Numbered from the stretch's first letter, positions 55,216-64,000 are shown. The stretch: 64,000 nt of DNA from Ilyomonas limi (GCF_005233845.1 NZ_SZQL01000006.1:62001-126000); one strand, 5' to 3'. Notes: generated from the sequence alone by a model not told the origin. Program-made: numbers and translations.

Positions 55216-57063
55216 CTATAATTTCTCTATCTTCTTTATGCAACCTTCCAGGTTGATGCCCTTTCCGAGAACAGGCTTAAATAAATCGCCTTTTTGCTCA
55301 ATGCGCTGCAACGCATTTTTAATAGTAAAATCAGCTATTTGCAAGCCCGGCTTAACTTCCCTCCACTCCAACGGCATACTTACAGTAGCACCCGGCTTTG
55401 GACGTGCGCTGTACGGTGCAGCTAAAGTTTGTCCTTTTTTGTTTTGCAAAAAATCAATGTATAGTTTATCATGCCGTTTGTTTAACGAGCGTTCTACCGT
55501 TGCAATTTCAGGTATTTGCTGTGCGGCCAGGTTGGCTATCAGTTCAGCAAATAAGCGGCTTTCATCATACGTATATTTTGCATGGAGTGGAATATAAATG
55601 TGCAATCCCGTAGAACCCGATGTTTTGCAATAAGCAGCTGCACCCACTTTATCAGTAAGCTCTTTTATTATATTGGCTGTTGTGATCACCTCTTCAAAAC
55701 TATTCTTCTCCGAAGGATCCAGATCAAGCACTACATAATCAGGATTATCTAAATGATTGATGGTAGAATTCCAAGGGTTAATTTCTATACAACCTAAATT
55801 GGCCATGTACAGCAACGTATCTTTATCATTACATAACAAATACTCAATTTCTTTTTCATTATTGTCTGCCGGAAGTATGATTGTTTTTGCCCAATCCGGT
55901 GCAATCTCTTTTACATCTTTTTGAAAAAAGCTTTGTCCGGCAATGCCGTTGGGAGTGCGCTTCATGCTTTGCGGGCGGTTGCGGAGATAAGGAATGATGT
56001 AATCATAAACCGCATTGTAATAGTTAATCAAATCGCCCTTGGTTATTTGCTCGTCCGGCCAATAGATTTTGTCCAAATGCGTTAGCTCCACTTTTGTCTT
56101 AACAGGCGGTGTGACCGTTGCATGTTCTGCAGGTGTACTTTGTTTATCGTTTTTATTTGCTGCAGAAGTGTTGCCTTTTTTCATATCTTCTGTGGTTTTA
56201 TCTTCTCGTAAACCCTGAAACACCGGATGCCGCACAATGCCTTCGCGCGTCAACTCGCTGTAGCGGATGTTAGCTACAAAATGTGGCTTTAGCCATATAA
56301 CGCCATTGTTTACCGGCACCCATTTGCCAAAAGGATTTTCATGAGTAATATATGATTGAAATTTATTGAATAATTCTTTCAGTAAAGCTTTATCAAAACC
56401 GGTTCCTGAATGTCCGACATAGACTAATTTTCCATTCTCATATTTACCAAGCACCACAGCACCAAAAAATTGGCGTGCGCCCTTCGGCGCTGTGTAGCCT
56501 GCAATCACTACTTCTTCTGTACGTTGATGTTTTATTTTCAGCCAATTGTTAGTACGCGTGCCCGGTATATAAACGCTCGTTTTCAGTTTGGCTATCATGC
56601 CTTCCATGTTGCGCTGCTGCATTACCGTAAAGAATGCTTCGCCATCATTTTCCACATGATCGCAATAACGGATAACATCACTTTCGGGCAACACTTTTTT
56701 TAGCAAAGCTTTGCGTTCAAGCAATGGCAAGTCCATCACTTCTTTGCCTTTGTACTGCAAAATATCAAACACATAATAGTACATCGGCAGGTGCTCATAA
56801 TGACTATAATACTGCAGCTTTTGAAAATTGGGATTGCCGTTTTCATCAAACACTACAATTTCACCATCCAATACCATTTTGGTTGTAATAGCACGTACCG
56901 CATTATAAATTTTAGGATATTTTTCTTCAAAAGAAACTGCATTGCGCGAGTACAGCAATGGATGCTTTAAACCACATTTGGCAATAGCACGATAGCCATC
57001 CCATTTTATTTCGAATATCCATTGATTATTAGAGAAAGGCAATCGTGTTTCACCAGCCAGCAT
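55216..57063 (-). CDS. ligD: LigD ligase-polymerase part (reading frame split from the phosphoesterase part)
   Basis: A 615-residue reading frame with the ATP-dependent DNA ligase domain (adenylated lysine in FEIKWDGYR; further motifs VLDGEIVVFDENG and EGMIAKL) followed by the LigD primase-polymerase domain (YVVLDLDPSEKN with the catalytic Asp pair, then CKTSGSTGLHIYIP and IDFLQNKKGQTLAAPYSARP). Together with Ku it joins DNA double-strand breaks by non-homologous end joining. The frame lacks a normal N-terminus: in-frame codons upstream of the ATG read ENAITPMLAGETRL, the usual link from the phosphoesterase domain. One extra A in the A9 run at 57090-57098 would fuse it to the next gene as one protein of about 846 residues. 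Confidence 0.88.
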   Translation of the reverse strand: MLAGETRLPFSNNQWIFEIKWDGYRAIAKCGLKHPLLYSRNAVSFEEKYPKIYNAVRAITTKMVLDGEIVVFDENGNPNFQKLQYYSHYEHLPMYYYVFDILQYKGKEVMDLPLLERKALLKKVLPESDVIRYCDHVENDGEAFFTVMQQRNMEGMIAKLKTSVYIPGTRTNNWLKIKHQRTEEVVIAGYTAPKGARQFFGAVVLGKYENGKLVYVGHSGTGFDKALLKELFNKFQSYITHENPFGKWVPVNNGVIWLKPHFVANIRYSELTREGIVRHPVFQGLREDKTTEDMKKGNTSAANKNDKQSTPAEHATVTPPVKTKVELTHLDKIYWPDEQITKGDLINYYNAVYDYIIPYLRNRPQSMKRTPNGIAGQSFFQKDVKEIAPDWAKTIILPADNNEKEIEYLLCNDKDTLLYMANLGCIEINPWNSTINHLDNPDYVVLDLDPSEKNSFEEVITTANIIKELTDKVGAAAYCKTSGSTGLHIYIPLHAKYTYDESRLFAELIANLAAQQIPEIATVERSLNKRHDKLYIDFLQNKKGQTLAAPYSARPKPGATVSMPLEWREVKPGLQIADFTIKNALQRIEQKGDLFKPVLGKGINLEGCIKKIEKL

Positions 57064-57080
57064 GGGCGTTATCGCATTCT

Positions 57081-57755
57081 CTACAATGCTTTTTTTTTAC
57101 TTTCAACCTTCAAGGCCGGGGCTTCGATTCTTTTGGGTGAAGCAGTTTTGGCTGGTTTTTTTTGGGGCGAAATGGCTTTTACCTTTTTTGCTCCGGAAGC
57201 ATTTAATTGTTGGTTGATAGGAGAAGAGGCATCTGTATCATCTTCGCTGTTGTAAGGCATATCCGATGCAAATGCATCTTTTTCTTTTATCAGCATCCAG
57301 GCGTTGGGCGCACCTTTTTTCATCTTTATTAAAGCAAACCTGCCTTGCAGTTTATTACCGTGCAAAATGAATTTTAATGCACCTTTTTGAATGGCGTGCA
57401 ATCCATCGCCATCATTTTCGGGCGAGAGTTCATACGTACCTTTATCCCAGATTTCTACAATGCCGGCGCCATAATTTCCTTCGGGAATAATCCCCTGAAA
57501 ATTGGCATAATCAACCGGATGGTCTTCTACCATCATTGCCAACCGCTTATCTTTTGGATACAACGATGGACCTTTCGGTACAGCCCAGCTTTTTAAAACA
57601 CCCTCCATTTCCAGGCGAAAGTCGTAGTGCAGGCGGGTGGCGCTGTGGCGCTGTATTACGAAAATGTGTTTGCCTTTCTTCTTGGTTTGGGCAGTTACAG
57701 GCTCGGGCGTATTGCCAAAATTGCGTTTCTTTTTGTACTCTGCCAGGCTCATCAT
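57081..57755 (-). CDS. ligD: LigD 3-prime-phosphoesterase domain
   Basis: A 224-residue frame carrying the LigD phosphoesterase domain, which trims 3-prime ends before ligation: FVIQRHSATRLHYDFRLEMEGVLKSWAVPKG (catalytic His and Asp), MVEDHPVDYANFQGIIPEG and VEIWDKGTYEL are intact. The C-terminal 50 residues are a lysine-rich linker ending ESKKKAL, where the frame stops at 57081 just after an A9 run. Its start overlaps the ku stop by 4 bp (ATGA). It is either a separately made phosphoesterase or the first part of a full LigD reached by a -1 frameshift. Confidence 0.85.
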   Translation of the reverse strand: MMSLAEYKKKRNFGNTPEPVTAQTKKKGKHIFVIQRHSATRLHYDFRLEMEGVLKSWAVPKGPSLYPKDKRLAMMVEDHPVDYANFQGIIPEGNYGAGIVEIWDKGTYELSPENDGDGLHAIQKGALKFILHGNKLQGRFALIKMKKGAPNAWMLIKEKDAFASDMPYNSEDDTDASSPINQQLNASGAKKVKAISPQKKPAKTASPKRIEAPALKVESKKKAL

Positions 57756-58525
57756 GATGCTTGTTTACGTTTAGAAAGAGAGGCTTTTAATTGCGCCATT
57801 ATATCGGTGGTTGGTTCAGATACTACTTGCATTTTAGGCTTTGGCAGTTTGGTGCCCTCTGCTTTAGCTTTGATAACTTCCATCAGTTTATCGGTGTAAG
57901 TATCTCTGTATGCCGAAATATTAAATGGCTCTTCCATCTGTTCAATCAACGCCATTGCCATTTTTAGCTCGCCCGCTTTTACAGGCTCGTTTTGCGGAAT
58001 GTCTAACTCTTTGGTATCACGTATCTCTTCCTGAAATCGGATGCTTTGCAGCATAATGGCATTCTTATATGGCTTCATCACCGCCAAATGCTCTTTATTC
58101 CGCAGCACGAAAGAGCCTACACCCACCATTTTCGTTCTTTCCAAAGCCTCGCGCAGTAGAGCATACATCTTTTCGCCTTCTTTATCCGGCTCTACATAGT
58201 AAGGCGTTTCATAAAAAATACTGTCAATTTCGGCTTCTTTTACAAACTGGAAAATTTCGATATGCTTTGTTTTTTCGGGCATTGCATTTTCAAAATCTTC
58301 ATCACTCAGCTCTACATATTTGCCTTCATAATCGTAAGCTTTTACAATATTATCCCAGTCCACTTCTTTGCCGGTATTTTCGTTTACCCGTTTAAAATGA
58401 ATGTGTGCTTTGTCTTTCTTATCCAGCATATCGAGGTTGAGCGTGCTGTCTTGTACGGCGCTGTACAATTTAATGGGAATATTGACCAAGCCAAAACCTA
58501 TAGCACCTGTCCAGATGGAGCGCAT
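57752..58525 (-). CDS. ku: DNA end-binding protein Ku
   Basis: A 257-residue prokaryotic Ku starting at 58525 (MRSIWTGAIGFGLVNIPIKLY), the normal family start; ten extra upstream codons are not needed. The core beta-barrel bridge (HFKRVNENTGKEVDWDNIVKAY) and MVGVGSFVLRNKEHLAVMKPY are typical. A lysine-rich C-terminal tail (LKASLSKRKQAS) may bind LigD or DNA. Homodimers ring DNA ends and recruit LigD, whose gene overlaps by 4 bp. Confidence 0.94.
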   Translation of the reverse strand: MRSIWTGAIGFGLVNIPIKLYSAVQDSTLNLDMLDKKDKAHIHFKRVNENTGKEVDWDNIVKAYDYEGKYVELSDEDFENAMPEKTKHIEIFQFVKEAEIDSIFYETPYYVEPDKEGEKMYALLREALERTKMVGVGSFVLRNKEHLAVMKPYKNAIMLQSIRFQEEIRDTKELDIPQNEPVKAGELKMAMALIEQMEEPFNISAYRDTYTDKLMEVIKAKAEGTKLPKPKMQVVSEPTTDIMAQLKASLSKRKQAS

Positions 58526-58743
58526 ACGATAAAATTTATACAGGAATTTTATCAACTATTGCACCAGAATGATTGTTAATTATGCTTGTATGCGGGGGAA
58601 GAAGTAGTAAAGTTAAAACACCAGGCGATACTCTTTATTTTTATAGAACAGGCTGAAGAAAAGGCTTGAGCTTTTAAGAAGCGAGTACGTGCGTTTTAAA
58701 CCAGAGGTAAATGTAGTTAAGCATGGAGGAACACAAAGAAAAA

Positions 58744-58772
58744 GGTTCCAAACCTTTCAAAAGTTCGGAACC
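58744..58772. terminator. hairpin at the end of the secG operon
   Basis: On the minus strand the stem GGTTCC / GGAACC (plus inner AAC/GTT and TT/AA pairs) is followed by TTTTTC, about 80 bp after the secG stop. It resembles a common Bacteroidota palindromic repeat and can act as an intrinsic terminator. The rest of the 58526-58855 gap has no gene. Confidence 0.6.
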
Positions 58773-58855
58773 GAAAATCGTATTTTAATTACTCTTGATT
58801 TCCTTCAATCAGGCGGATCAGAATATAATCAGTAAATTCCCTATCCAAAAAGATA

Positions 58856-59203
58856 CTATTTCTTAGTTGTATCAGTAGCCTGCGGTAAAACCGGCGTAGT
58901 CATAGGCGCTGTTTTTTGCTGTGCAGGTGTATTGGTGTTGATGTTATTCAACATATTATCATTAGCACTACTGCTGCCGCCCTGGAAAAACAAAACCGAT
59001 ACGACACACAACAAAGCAATAAGTCCGGCAAACAGCCATGTACCTTTTTCCAGTACGTCGGTAGTTTGTTTTACACCCATAAACTGGTTACCCATACCGC
59101 CAAAAGTGCCCGACAAACCACCGCCTTTAGGGTTTTGCACCAGTATAATCAAACCTAATATCACACACACAATCACGATAAGTATAAAGAATAAAGTAGG
59201 CAT
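58856..59203 (-). CDS. secG: preprotein translocase subunit SecG
   Basis: A 115-residue SecG: two transmembrane helices (about 2-22 and 55-75) separated by the hallmark loop LVQNPKGGGLSGTFGGMG. It stimulates SecYEG-mediated protein export. The C-terminal tail is low-complexity and rich in Asn, Thr and Pro, as in other Bacteroidota. Its start overlaps the stop of the preceding TPR gene by 1 bp (TAATG), indicating translational coupling. Confidence 0.92.
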   Translation of the reverse strand: MPTLFFILIVIVCVILGLIILVQNPKGGGLSGTFGGMGNQFMGVKQTTDVLEKGTWLFAGLIALLCVVSVLFFQGGSSSANDNMLNNINTNTPAQQKTAPMTTPVLPQATDTTKK

Positions 59204-60144
59204 TATAACGCTTTTAATTGATTGATTTTCGCCGCAAAATAAGCAGTTTTAGCGGGATTAAGCAAACTTAATTTTTCATAAACTTCTATTGCTTTGTCCA
59301 GTTTGCCTTGTTTTACCAGCACTTCGGCCATGGCTTCGGTATCTACCGCTTCGGGCTGGTTGGAGTTATCGGCAATAGATTGCACATAATTTTCCATATC
59401 GGGGTCGCTGCCCAAATCGGTTGGGTAGTTGCTGATGCGCTTCATTTGCTTGAGCCAATCAGTAAAAGTGTGCACTTTTTTGGTAAATGCATCCAGCACC
59501 TGCGTATCCACTTTAATACCCTGCGAGGCAAAATAATCTATTGTATGGTAAGGCTCGGTGCTGATAGGTACATCGGTTTCTTCCTGCACCGGTGCTTTAA
59601 ACGCTTCTACCTGCTGCTGCAATACATCAGCAATTTTTGCAGCAGCATTGGCTGCATTCTCGTCAATATTTTCTAATTCTTCTTCATCTAATGGCGGCAG
59701 TTCCGGTTCGTCTTTTACATCATTCATTTGCAATGCAAAATCATTCAACACATCTTCTGCCGGTAAAGTAATGAGATTGGCATTTTCTAATAGCTCTTCT
59801 TCAGATTTATTTTTTCTTACTATCGCTATATCGGCAATATCAATACTATTCGCTTTAACTGTTATCGCCAACTTATCAGTTTCATCAGCGATCATTAACT
59901 TATCCTCTTTGCAATATAATTGTCCTTGCAACCATTTAATATTCTGAAAAAAAACAGCACAATGCTGTAGCTGAGCGTCAAATTGACCGGGCTGCTGCTG
60001 TCTTATTTTTTTTGTTAATAATAATTGTGCAAGCGAAAAATAGGGATATTGAAGCGTAATGGCTCTCCACTCATCAACTGTCGTTTCCTGCAATGACGGT
60101 TTGCCGGTAAGTGATTGAACAAGATTGTTTTCTGCAGCATTCAT
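59203..60144 (-). CDS. conserved hypothetical protein with C-terminal TPR-like motif
   Basis: A 313-residue soluble acidic protein. The N-terminus (MNAAENNLVQSLTGKPSLQE) has no signal. The middle is acidic and low-complexity (PPLDEEELENIDENAANAAA). The C-terminus EAMAEVLVKQGKLDKAIEVYEKLS reads as a TPR-like helical hairpin for protein contacts. Its place between lptE and secG is a Bacteroidota arrangement that I recognise, but the function is unknown. It overlaps secG by 1 bp and follows lptE by 20 bp. Confidence 0.75.
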   Translation of the reverse strand: MNAAENNLVQSLTGKPSLQETTVDEWRAITLQYPYFSLAQLLLTKKIRQQQPGQFDAQLQHCAVFFQNIKWLQGQLYCKEDKLMIADETDKLAITVKANSIDIADIAIVRKNKSEEELLENANLITLPAEDVLNDFALQMNDVKDEPELPPLDEEELENIDENAANAAAKIADVLQQQVEAFKAPVQEETDVPISTEPYHTIDYFASQGIKVDTQVLDAFTKKVHTFTDWLKQMKRISNYPTDLGSDPDMENYVQSIADNSNQPEAVDTEAMAEVLVKQGKLDKAIEVYEKLSLLNPAKTAYFAAKINQLKAL

Positions 60145-60164
60145 GCGATGAAAATACTATAGTA

Positions 60165-60689
60165 CTACCAGTTAGAAAAAATATGATTGAAAATTTGATC
60201 GGTAAGATTCTTCATGATGTCGGGAAATAAGGTATTAACTGCCTGATCTAAAGATTGCGTTGCTGCAAAAGGAAAGTCGCCACTTACATCAAACTCATCT
60301 GTTTTGTTTTGCAGCGTATTTCTAAAAACAATATGTACGCCAACAGTAAGCTGGTTTTGGCTGGCTTGCCTGCCCGAAATACCTACATACGACACCGAAT
60401 AGTTGGTAACGGCACCGCTGATTTGGTAATGTGCATCGTCGCTGGTGGTGCGGGTAAGCTTTGTTTGATTGGAAATTTTTTGCTGCAACGCTTCGGTAAG
60501 CCGCGGACTTAACTGCGGATTGACAATACGCGCTTTGTTTTCGATATAACTTATCTTAACGGTTTTTACTTCGGGTGGAATGCTTACATCTTTAAATGTA
60601 TAAATGCCGCAAGAGGAAAAAAGCAAGATGCAAGGAACAAGAAACAAAAGGCAAACAAAGCACAAGTTATTGATTGTAAGTGTTCTCAT
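60165..60689 (-). CDS. lptE: LPS assembly lipoprotein LptE
   Basis: A 174-residue LptE-family protein starting at 60689 (MRTLTINNLCFV), preferred to an in-frame start 32 codons upstream that would add a non-signal, lysine-rich leader. The lipobox is ILLFSSCGIYTF. The mature part has the LptE pattern of a beta sheet with helices (DVSIPPEVKTVKISYIENKA, RLTEALQQKISNQTKL, GAVTNYSVS). It plugs LptD and helps export lipopolysaccharide to the outer leaflet. lptD is not in the window. Likely in an operon with the TPR gene and secG. Confidence 0.87.
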   Translation of the reverse strand: MRTLTINNLCFVCLLFLVPCILLFSSCGIYTFKDVSIPPEVKTVKISYIENKARIVNPQLSPRLTEALQQKISNQTKLTRTTSDDAHYQISGAVTNYSVSYVGISGRQASQNQLTVGVHIVFRNTLQNKTDEFDVSGDFPFAATQSLDQAVNTLFPDIMKNLTDQIFNHIFSNW

Positions 60690-60768
60690 ACTTTCATTTA
60701 CCTTTTTTTGTTTGTTATTTTTTATGCCTTTTAGCCTGCTGCCTGCAGCTAATAAATTGTAGCTTTTC

Positions 60769-62046
60769 TTAATCATTAATATCATATTCTTTTAGCTTGC
60801 GATATAAAGTACGCTCGCTGATGCCCAAATCGGAAGCGGCATCTTTTCGCTTGCCTTTATGTTTTTTCAGCGCTTTGATAATGAGTTCTTTTTCTTTGTC
60901 CATTATATTTAGCGTTTCTTCCACTTCTTCATGCTGGTGAATATCACCATCAGAATAAATAACCGGATGTGCACTATGTGCTACCTGCTGCAAAACCGAC
61001 GTAGGCTGCATAATGGCCGGGGGCGGGTGATGCGCAACTTCATTAGGATGCCCGTTGTACTCGTGCAGCAACGTTTCTTTTGCATAATCAGATGCATGAG
61101 CAGTTAACGAAGGATTTTGCAAAATCTCTACAAACATCTTCTTCAATTCTGTTACATCCTTCTTCATATCGAAGAATAGTTTATAAAGGATTTCCCGCTC
61201 GTTGGCAAACTCGCTGGCCGTAGCCGAAGCTGGCGGCGTAGCAAGCACCGGCAGCCGATTCATTACCTTTTCGGGAAGAAATTTCCGGAGGTCGCCTGCC
61301 GATATATGCGGATCGGGCGAAAGCACCGAAATCTGCTCTGCAATATTCTTCAATTCCCTCACGTTGCCTGGCCAAGGATAGTTAATTAATAAATTTTTAG
61401 CTTCGTCATCCAACTGCACCACCGCTGTTTTGTAACGTTCGGCAAAATCGGTCACAAATTTTCTGAACAGCAATAAAATATCTTCCTTTCTATCGCGCAG
61501 GGCGGGCACACGTATAGGAACGGTGCTTAAGCGATAGTACAAATCTTCACGGAATTTGGCGTTTTGAGTAGAATCATAGAGGTCGCGGTTGGTAGCTGCA
61601 ATCACGCGCACATCGGTCTTTTGCACTTTGGAAGAACCTACGCGGATGAACTCGCCGGTTTCCAGTACACGCAGCAATCTTGCCTGGGTGCCAATGGGCA
61701 TTTCACCAATTTCATCCAGAAAGATAGTGCCACCGCTTACGGTTTCAAAATAACCCTTGCGGCTTTCTACGGCGCCGGTAAAAGACCCTTTTTCGTGACC
61801 AAACAATTCGGAGTCTATGGTACCTTCGGGTATAGCGCCGCAGTTAACGGCAATAAAGGGGTTGTGCTTGCGCGATGACAGCGCATGAATGATATGCGAA
61901 AAAGCTTCTTTGCCTACACCGCTTTCGCCTACTATCAGCACCGTTAAATCGGTAGCAGCTACCTGCACCGCCACATTCAATGCGTGATTAAGCGCGGGCG
62001 AATTGCCTATAATGCCAAATCGGTTTTTTATTGATTGTAAATCCAT
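60769..62046 (-). CDS. sigma-54-dependent transcriptional activator
   Basis: A 425-residue bacterial enhancer-binding protein of the form without an N-terminal receiver. The AAA+ domain (about 10-245) has Walker A GESGVGKE, the sigma-54-contacting loop GSFTGA (Ser in place of the usual Ala), Walker B GTIFLDEIGEMP, and arginine-finger region FREDLYYRLSTVPIRVP. A Fis-type helix-turn-helix ends the protein (RKDAASDLGISERTLYRKLKEY). It activates sigma-54 RNA polymerase at unknown promoters. It precedes lptE by 80 bp in the conserved miaB-activator-lptE-TPR-secG order. Confidence 0.9.
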   Translation of the reverse strand: MDLQSIKNRFGIIGNSPALNHALNVAVQVAATDLTVLIVGESGVGKEAFSHIIHALSSRKHNPFIAVNCGAIPEGTIDSELFGHEKGSFTGAVESRKGYFETVSGGTIFLDEIGEMPIGTQARLLRVLETGEFIRVGSSKVQKTDVRVIAATNRDLYDSTQNAKFREDLYYRLSTVPIRVPALRDRKEDILLLFRKFVTDFAERYKTAVVQLDDEAKNLLINYPWPGNVRELKNIAEQISVLSPDPHISAGDLRKFLPEKVMNRLPVLATPPASATASEFANEREILYKLFFDMKKDVTELKKMFVEILQNPSLTAHASDYAKETLLHEYNGHPNEVAHHPPPAIMQPTSVLQQVAHSAHPVIYSDGDIHQHEEVEETLNIMDKEKELIIKALKKHKGKRKDAASDLGISERTLYRKLKEYDIND

Positions 62047-62182
62047 TTATACATTCTTATTCCAGACTTCAACAAGTGTTTTTCTACAAATTGTATTCAA
62101 ATTCATTAAAGTCTGGTGTGTTTTTAAAAGCAAGTTTTTAGGTAATCCGTAAAGAAATTTACTTTCTTTTCAAATAAATTCA

Positions 62183-62800
62183 TCAATGGTTGTAATTCTT
62201 ATGCCGTATCAAACTCATCACCGTTTTTCTTTTGTGTAATAACTCCCTTATCGTGCCTTTTACTTCACCTTCAAGAATTATATCCAATTCCGTTGGTGCC
62301 ATTGTATTTGTGCGCATTATCCATACGCAGGCAAGTAAAGGACCTAATACATACAAATACTTTTTTAAGCCGGACAAATTCCTTTTTTAAATATGCTTTA
62401 TAATTTTCCTGTGCCATGTGCAAATAATGGTAAAGGCACGAGCTGGGATTGAAATATCGTTCTGCTGCATTTTTAAAAGATTTGCTGTAGATAAAGCTTA
62501 TTTATAAACAATCAGGCTACGCAACCATTCTTACAGGCGTGGATTTGGTTTCCTAAATAATAGCGCTTTCTTTAATTCCCAACCAACAAGGACCATATCA
62601 TCAGGTAACACTAATCCTTTGTTGTCCTTATGTTCTTCAACCGATACATACCAATCATAATTAGGAACATACATAAACCGAACATTCCAATCACTACTTT
62701 GATAAAAGACTTAGGCACAACTAACCCGATTCAACAACATAAAGAACTTTGATATTTCTTGTTTCTTCTAAAGTACGACGTTCAATTTTTCCAACCTACC
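62183..62800 (-). pseudogene. RlaP/YcgL-type nucleotidyltransferase pseudogene
   Basis: On the minus strand, pieces in different frames line up in family order. They are NIKVLYVVESG and then a stop; SDWNVRFMYVPNYDWYVSVE through MVLVGWELKKALLFRKPNPR and a stop; EWLR; RYFNPSSCLYHYLHMAQENY through KAYLKKEFVRLKK; and finally KKYLYVLGPLLACVWIMRTN with TMAPTELDIILEGEVKG. The order ESG, D-x-RF, GW-KKAL, YHYLHMA, KYLYVLGPLL is that of the predicted nucleotidyltransferase family PF10127. At least two frameshifts and several stop codons make it clearly dead. It sits between miaB and the activator gene. Confidence 0.8.
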
Positions 62801-62837
62801 ATTTGAACAGGTAGGGTATAAATATCTGCCATACTTG

Positions 62838-64000
62838 CTATATTATTTGGCCCAGCAATGTAGCCTGTGTACAACTATTCACTTTTACCTGTACATAATC
62901 ACCTTTCTTATAGCGGTGAGCCTCTTTGGGAAAAACCACTACTTTATTTTGCGTATTGCGGCCCATCCAGTCCATTTCGCTGCGCTTACTTTCGCCTTCT
63001 ATCAATACGGTAAATACTTTGCCAATATCGCGCTGATTGCTTTCGAGCGATAAGCGGTTTTGGAGTTTTACAATTTCCTGCAAACGCCTTTTTTTCACTT
63101 CTTCGGGCACATCGTCTTTATAGCGGCGGGCTGCTAAAGTACCGGGGCGTTCGCTGTAGAAAAACATATAACTCATGTCGTACTTCGCAAACTCCATCAT
63201 TAAAAGTGTATCCTGGTGTTCTTCTTCAGTTTCGGTACAAAAGCCGGCAATCACATCGCTGCTGATGCCGCAACCGGGAATAATGTTTCTTATCTGTTCC
63301 ACTTTTGCCATGTACCATTCACGGGTATATGTACGATTCATTAATTGCAGAATGCGGGTATTGCCACTTTGTAACGGAAGGTGAATGTATTTACAGATGT
63401 TATCGTATTTCGCCATTGTGCGCAATACCTCTTCGGTAATATCTTTTGGATGAGACGTACTAAAGCGTACGCGCAATGTGGGATGAATTAGTGCTACCAT
63501 TTCTAATAGTTTGGCAAAAGTAACTGCATTGGCAACTGCGCCGTTGAGCGCACTGCCGTTACTGACACTTTCATCTACCCAATAATAGCTGTCCACATTT
63601 TGCCCCAGCAGCGTTACTTCTCTATATCCTTTCTCAAACAAGTCCTGTGCTTCGCGAACAATAGAATGAGCATCGCGGCTGCGCTCTCTGCCACGCGTAA
63701 ACGGCACTACGCAAAAGCTGCACATATTGTTGCAGCCACGCATAATAGATACAAATGCCGTAACGCCATTGCTGTCTAATCGTACCGGCGAAATATCGGC
63801 GTAGGTTTCTTCCCTGCTAAGTAAAACATTCACGCCTTTTTGCCCGGTTTCTGCTTCTTCTATCAGACCGGGAAGGCTGCGATACGCATCGGGGCCAATC
63901 ACAATATCCACAAGCTTTTCTTCTTCCAGCAATTTTGCTTTCAGTCTTTCTGCCATGCAACCTAATACACCAATGAGCATACCGGGGTTTTGCTCTTTTA
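62838..64000 (-). CDS. miaB: tRNA-2-methylthio-N6-dimethylallyladenosine synthase MiaB (N-terminus beyond window)
   Basis: A radical-SAM methylthiotransferase, cut by the window edge: at least 380 residues are present and the frame stays open to position 64000. The SAM-binding cluster motif is [20 protein letters not shown] (C-x3-C-x2-C). A further cluster cysteine is visible in [11 protein letters not shown], part of the N-terminal MTTase domain, whose remaining cysteines lie outside. The C-terminal TRAM domain ([20 protein letters not shown], then [15 protein letters not shown]) is intact. MiaB adds methylthio to A37 of tRNAs reading UNN codons. It heads the activator-lptE-secG cluster. Confidence 0.93.
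   Translation of the reverse strand, partial: KEQNPGMLIGVLGCMAERLKAKLLEEEKLVDIVIGPDAYRSLPGLIEEAETGQKGVNVLLSREETYADISPVRLDSNGVTAFVSIMRGCNNMCSFCVVPFTRGRERSRDAHSIVREAQDLFEKGYREVTLLGQNVDSYYWVDESVSNGSALNGAVANAVTFAKLLEMVALIHPTLRVRFSTSHPKDITEEVLRTMAKYDNICKYIHLPLQSGNTRILQLMNRTYTREWYMAKVEQIRNIIPGCGISSDVIAGFCTETEEEHQDTLLMMEFAKYDMSYMFFYSERPGTLAARRYKDDVPEEVKKRRLQEIVKLQNRLSLESNQRDIGKVFTVLIEGESKRSEMDWMGRNTQNKVVVFPKEAHRYKKGDYVQVKVNSCTQATLLGQII

Overview
The window is chromosomal DNA from a Bacteroidota bacterium, most likely of the family Chitinophagaceae; I cannot name the genus. The basis is family content typical of the phylum: gldC, a type IX secretion (type B sorting domain) protein, TamL, DUF4270 and DUF5683 proteins, a LptE/SecG/sigma-54 operon and CHRD and beta-barrel proteins. 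In addition, TAnnTTTG-type -7 promoter boxes are present and Shine-Dalgarno sequences are weak or absent. No tRNA, rRNA, CRISPR array or phage module was seen. One insertion sequence is present, along with many short palindromic repeats.

Layout. 0-4.7 kb (minus strand): an ATP-grasp-like protein, CBS protein, alpha/beta hydrolase, CvpA, YqeY and GldC, with gldC flanked by a diverged 72-bp inverted repeat. 5-11.5 kb (minus): glycosyltransferase, large secreted T9SS protein, then a MurU-like nucleotidyltransferase beside an AmgK-like kinase fused to a RapZ C-terminal domain, probably an amino-sugar or peptidoglycan recycling unit. 11.7-16.1 kb: thioredoxin-like protein, malate dehydrogenase, CHRD lipoprotein, beta-barrel protein and metallophosphoesterase. 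16.3-20.5 kb: decayed small genes, then parA-parB-DUF5683-dapB. 20.6-24 kb (minus): BlaI/BlaR1-like pair and panC. 24.5-28.2 kb: GT5 starch-synthase domain protein, DUF4270 lipoprotein and metK. 28.4-32.6 kb: assorted metabolic genes.

33-34.5 kb is an IS4-family element whose transposase reading frame is broken or slips at an A8 run. 34.6-39 kb holds hydrolase, DJ-1, peroxiredoxin and envelope genes among dense repeats, including a beta-barrel gene frameshifted at an A6 run. 39.2-43.2 kb has tyrS, hemJ, hemH and truB. 43.1-46.4 kb has tamL diverging from a SpoU-type rRNA methyltransferase. 46.8-52 kb encodes two hybrid histidine kinases, the second with three receiver domains. 52.2-55.1 kb is a PA14-containing GH31 enzyme.

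55.2-58.5 kb (minus) is a bacterial NHEJ operon, ku-ligD, with ligD split at an A9 run between its phosphoesterase and ligase-polymerase parts; a -1 slip would restore one protein of about 846 residues. 58.8-64 kb (minus) is the miaB - sigma-54 activator - lptE - TPR - secG cluster, interrupted by a heavily decayed RlaP/YcgL-type nucleotidyltransferase pseudogene.

Most of the window is ordinary core genome. The items I would look at first are the kinase-RapZ fusion, the ligD and transposase slippage sites (to be separated from homopolymer sequencing error), and the tandem-hairpin repeats, one of which resembles the ends of the insertion sequence.
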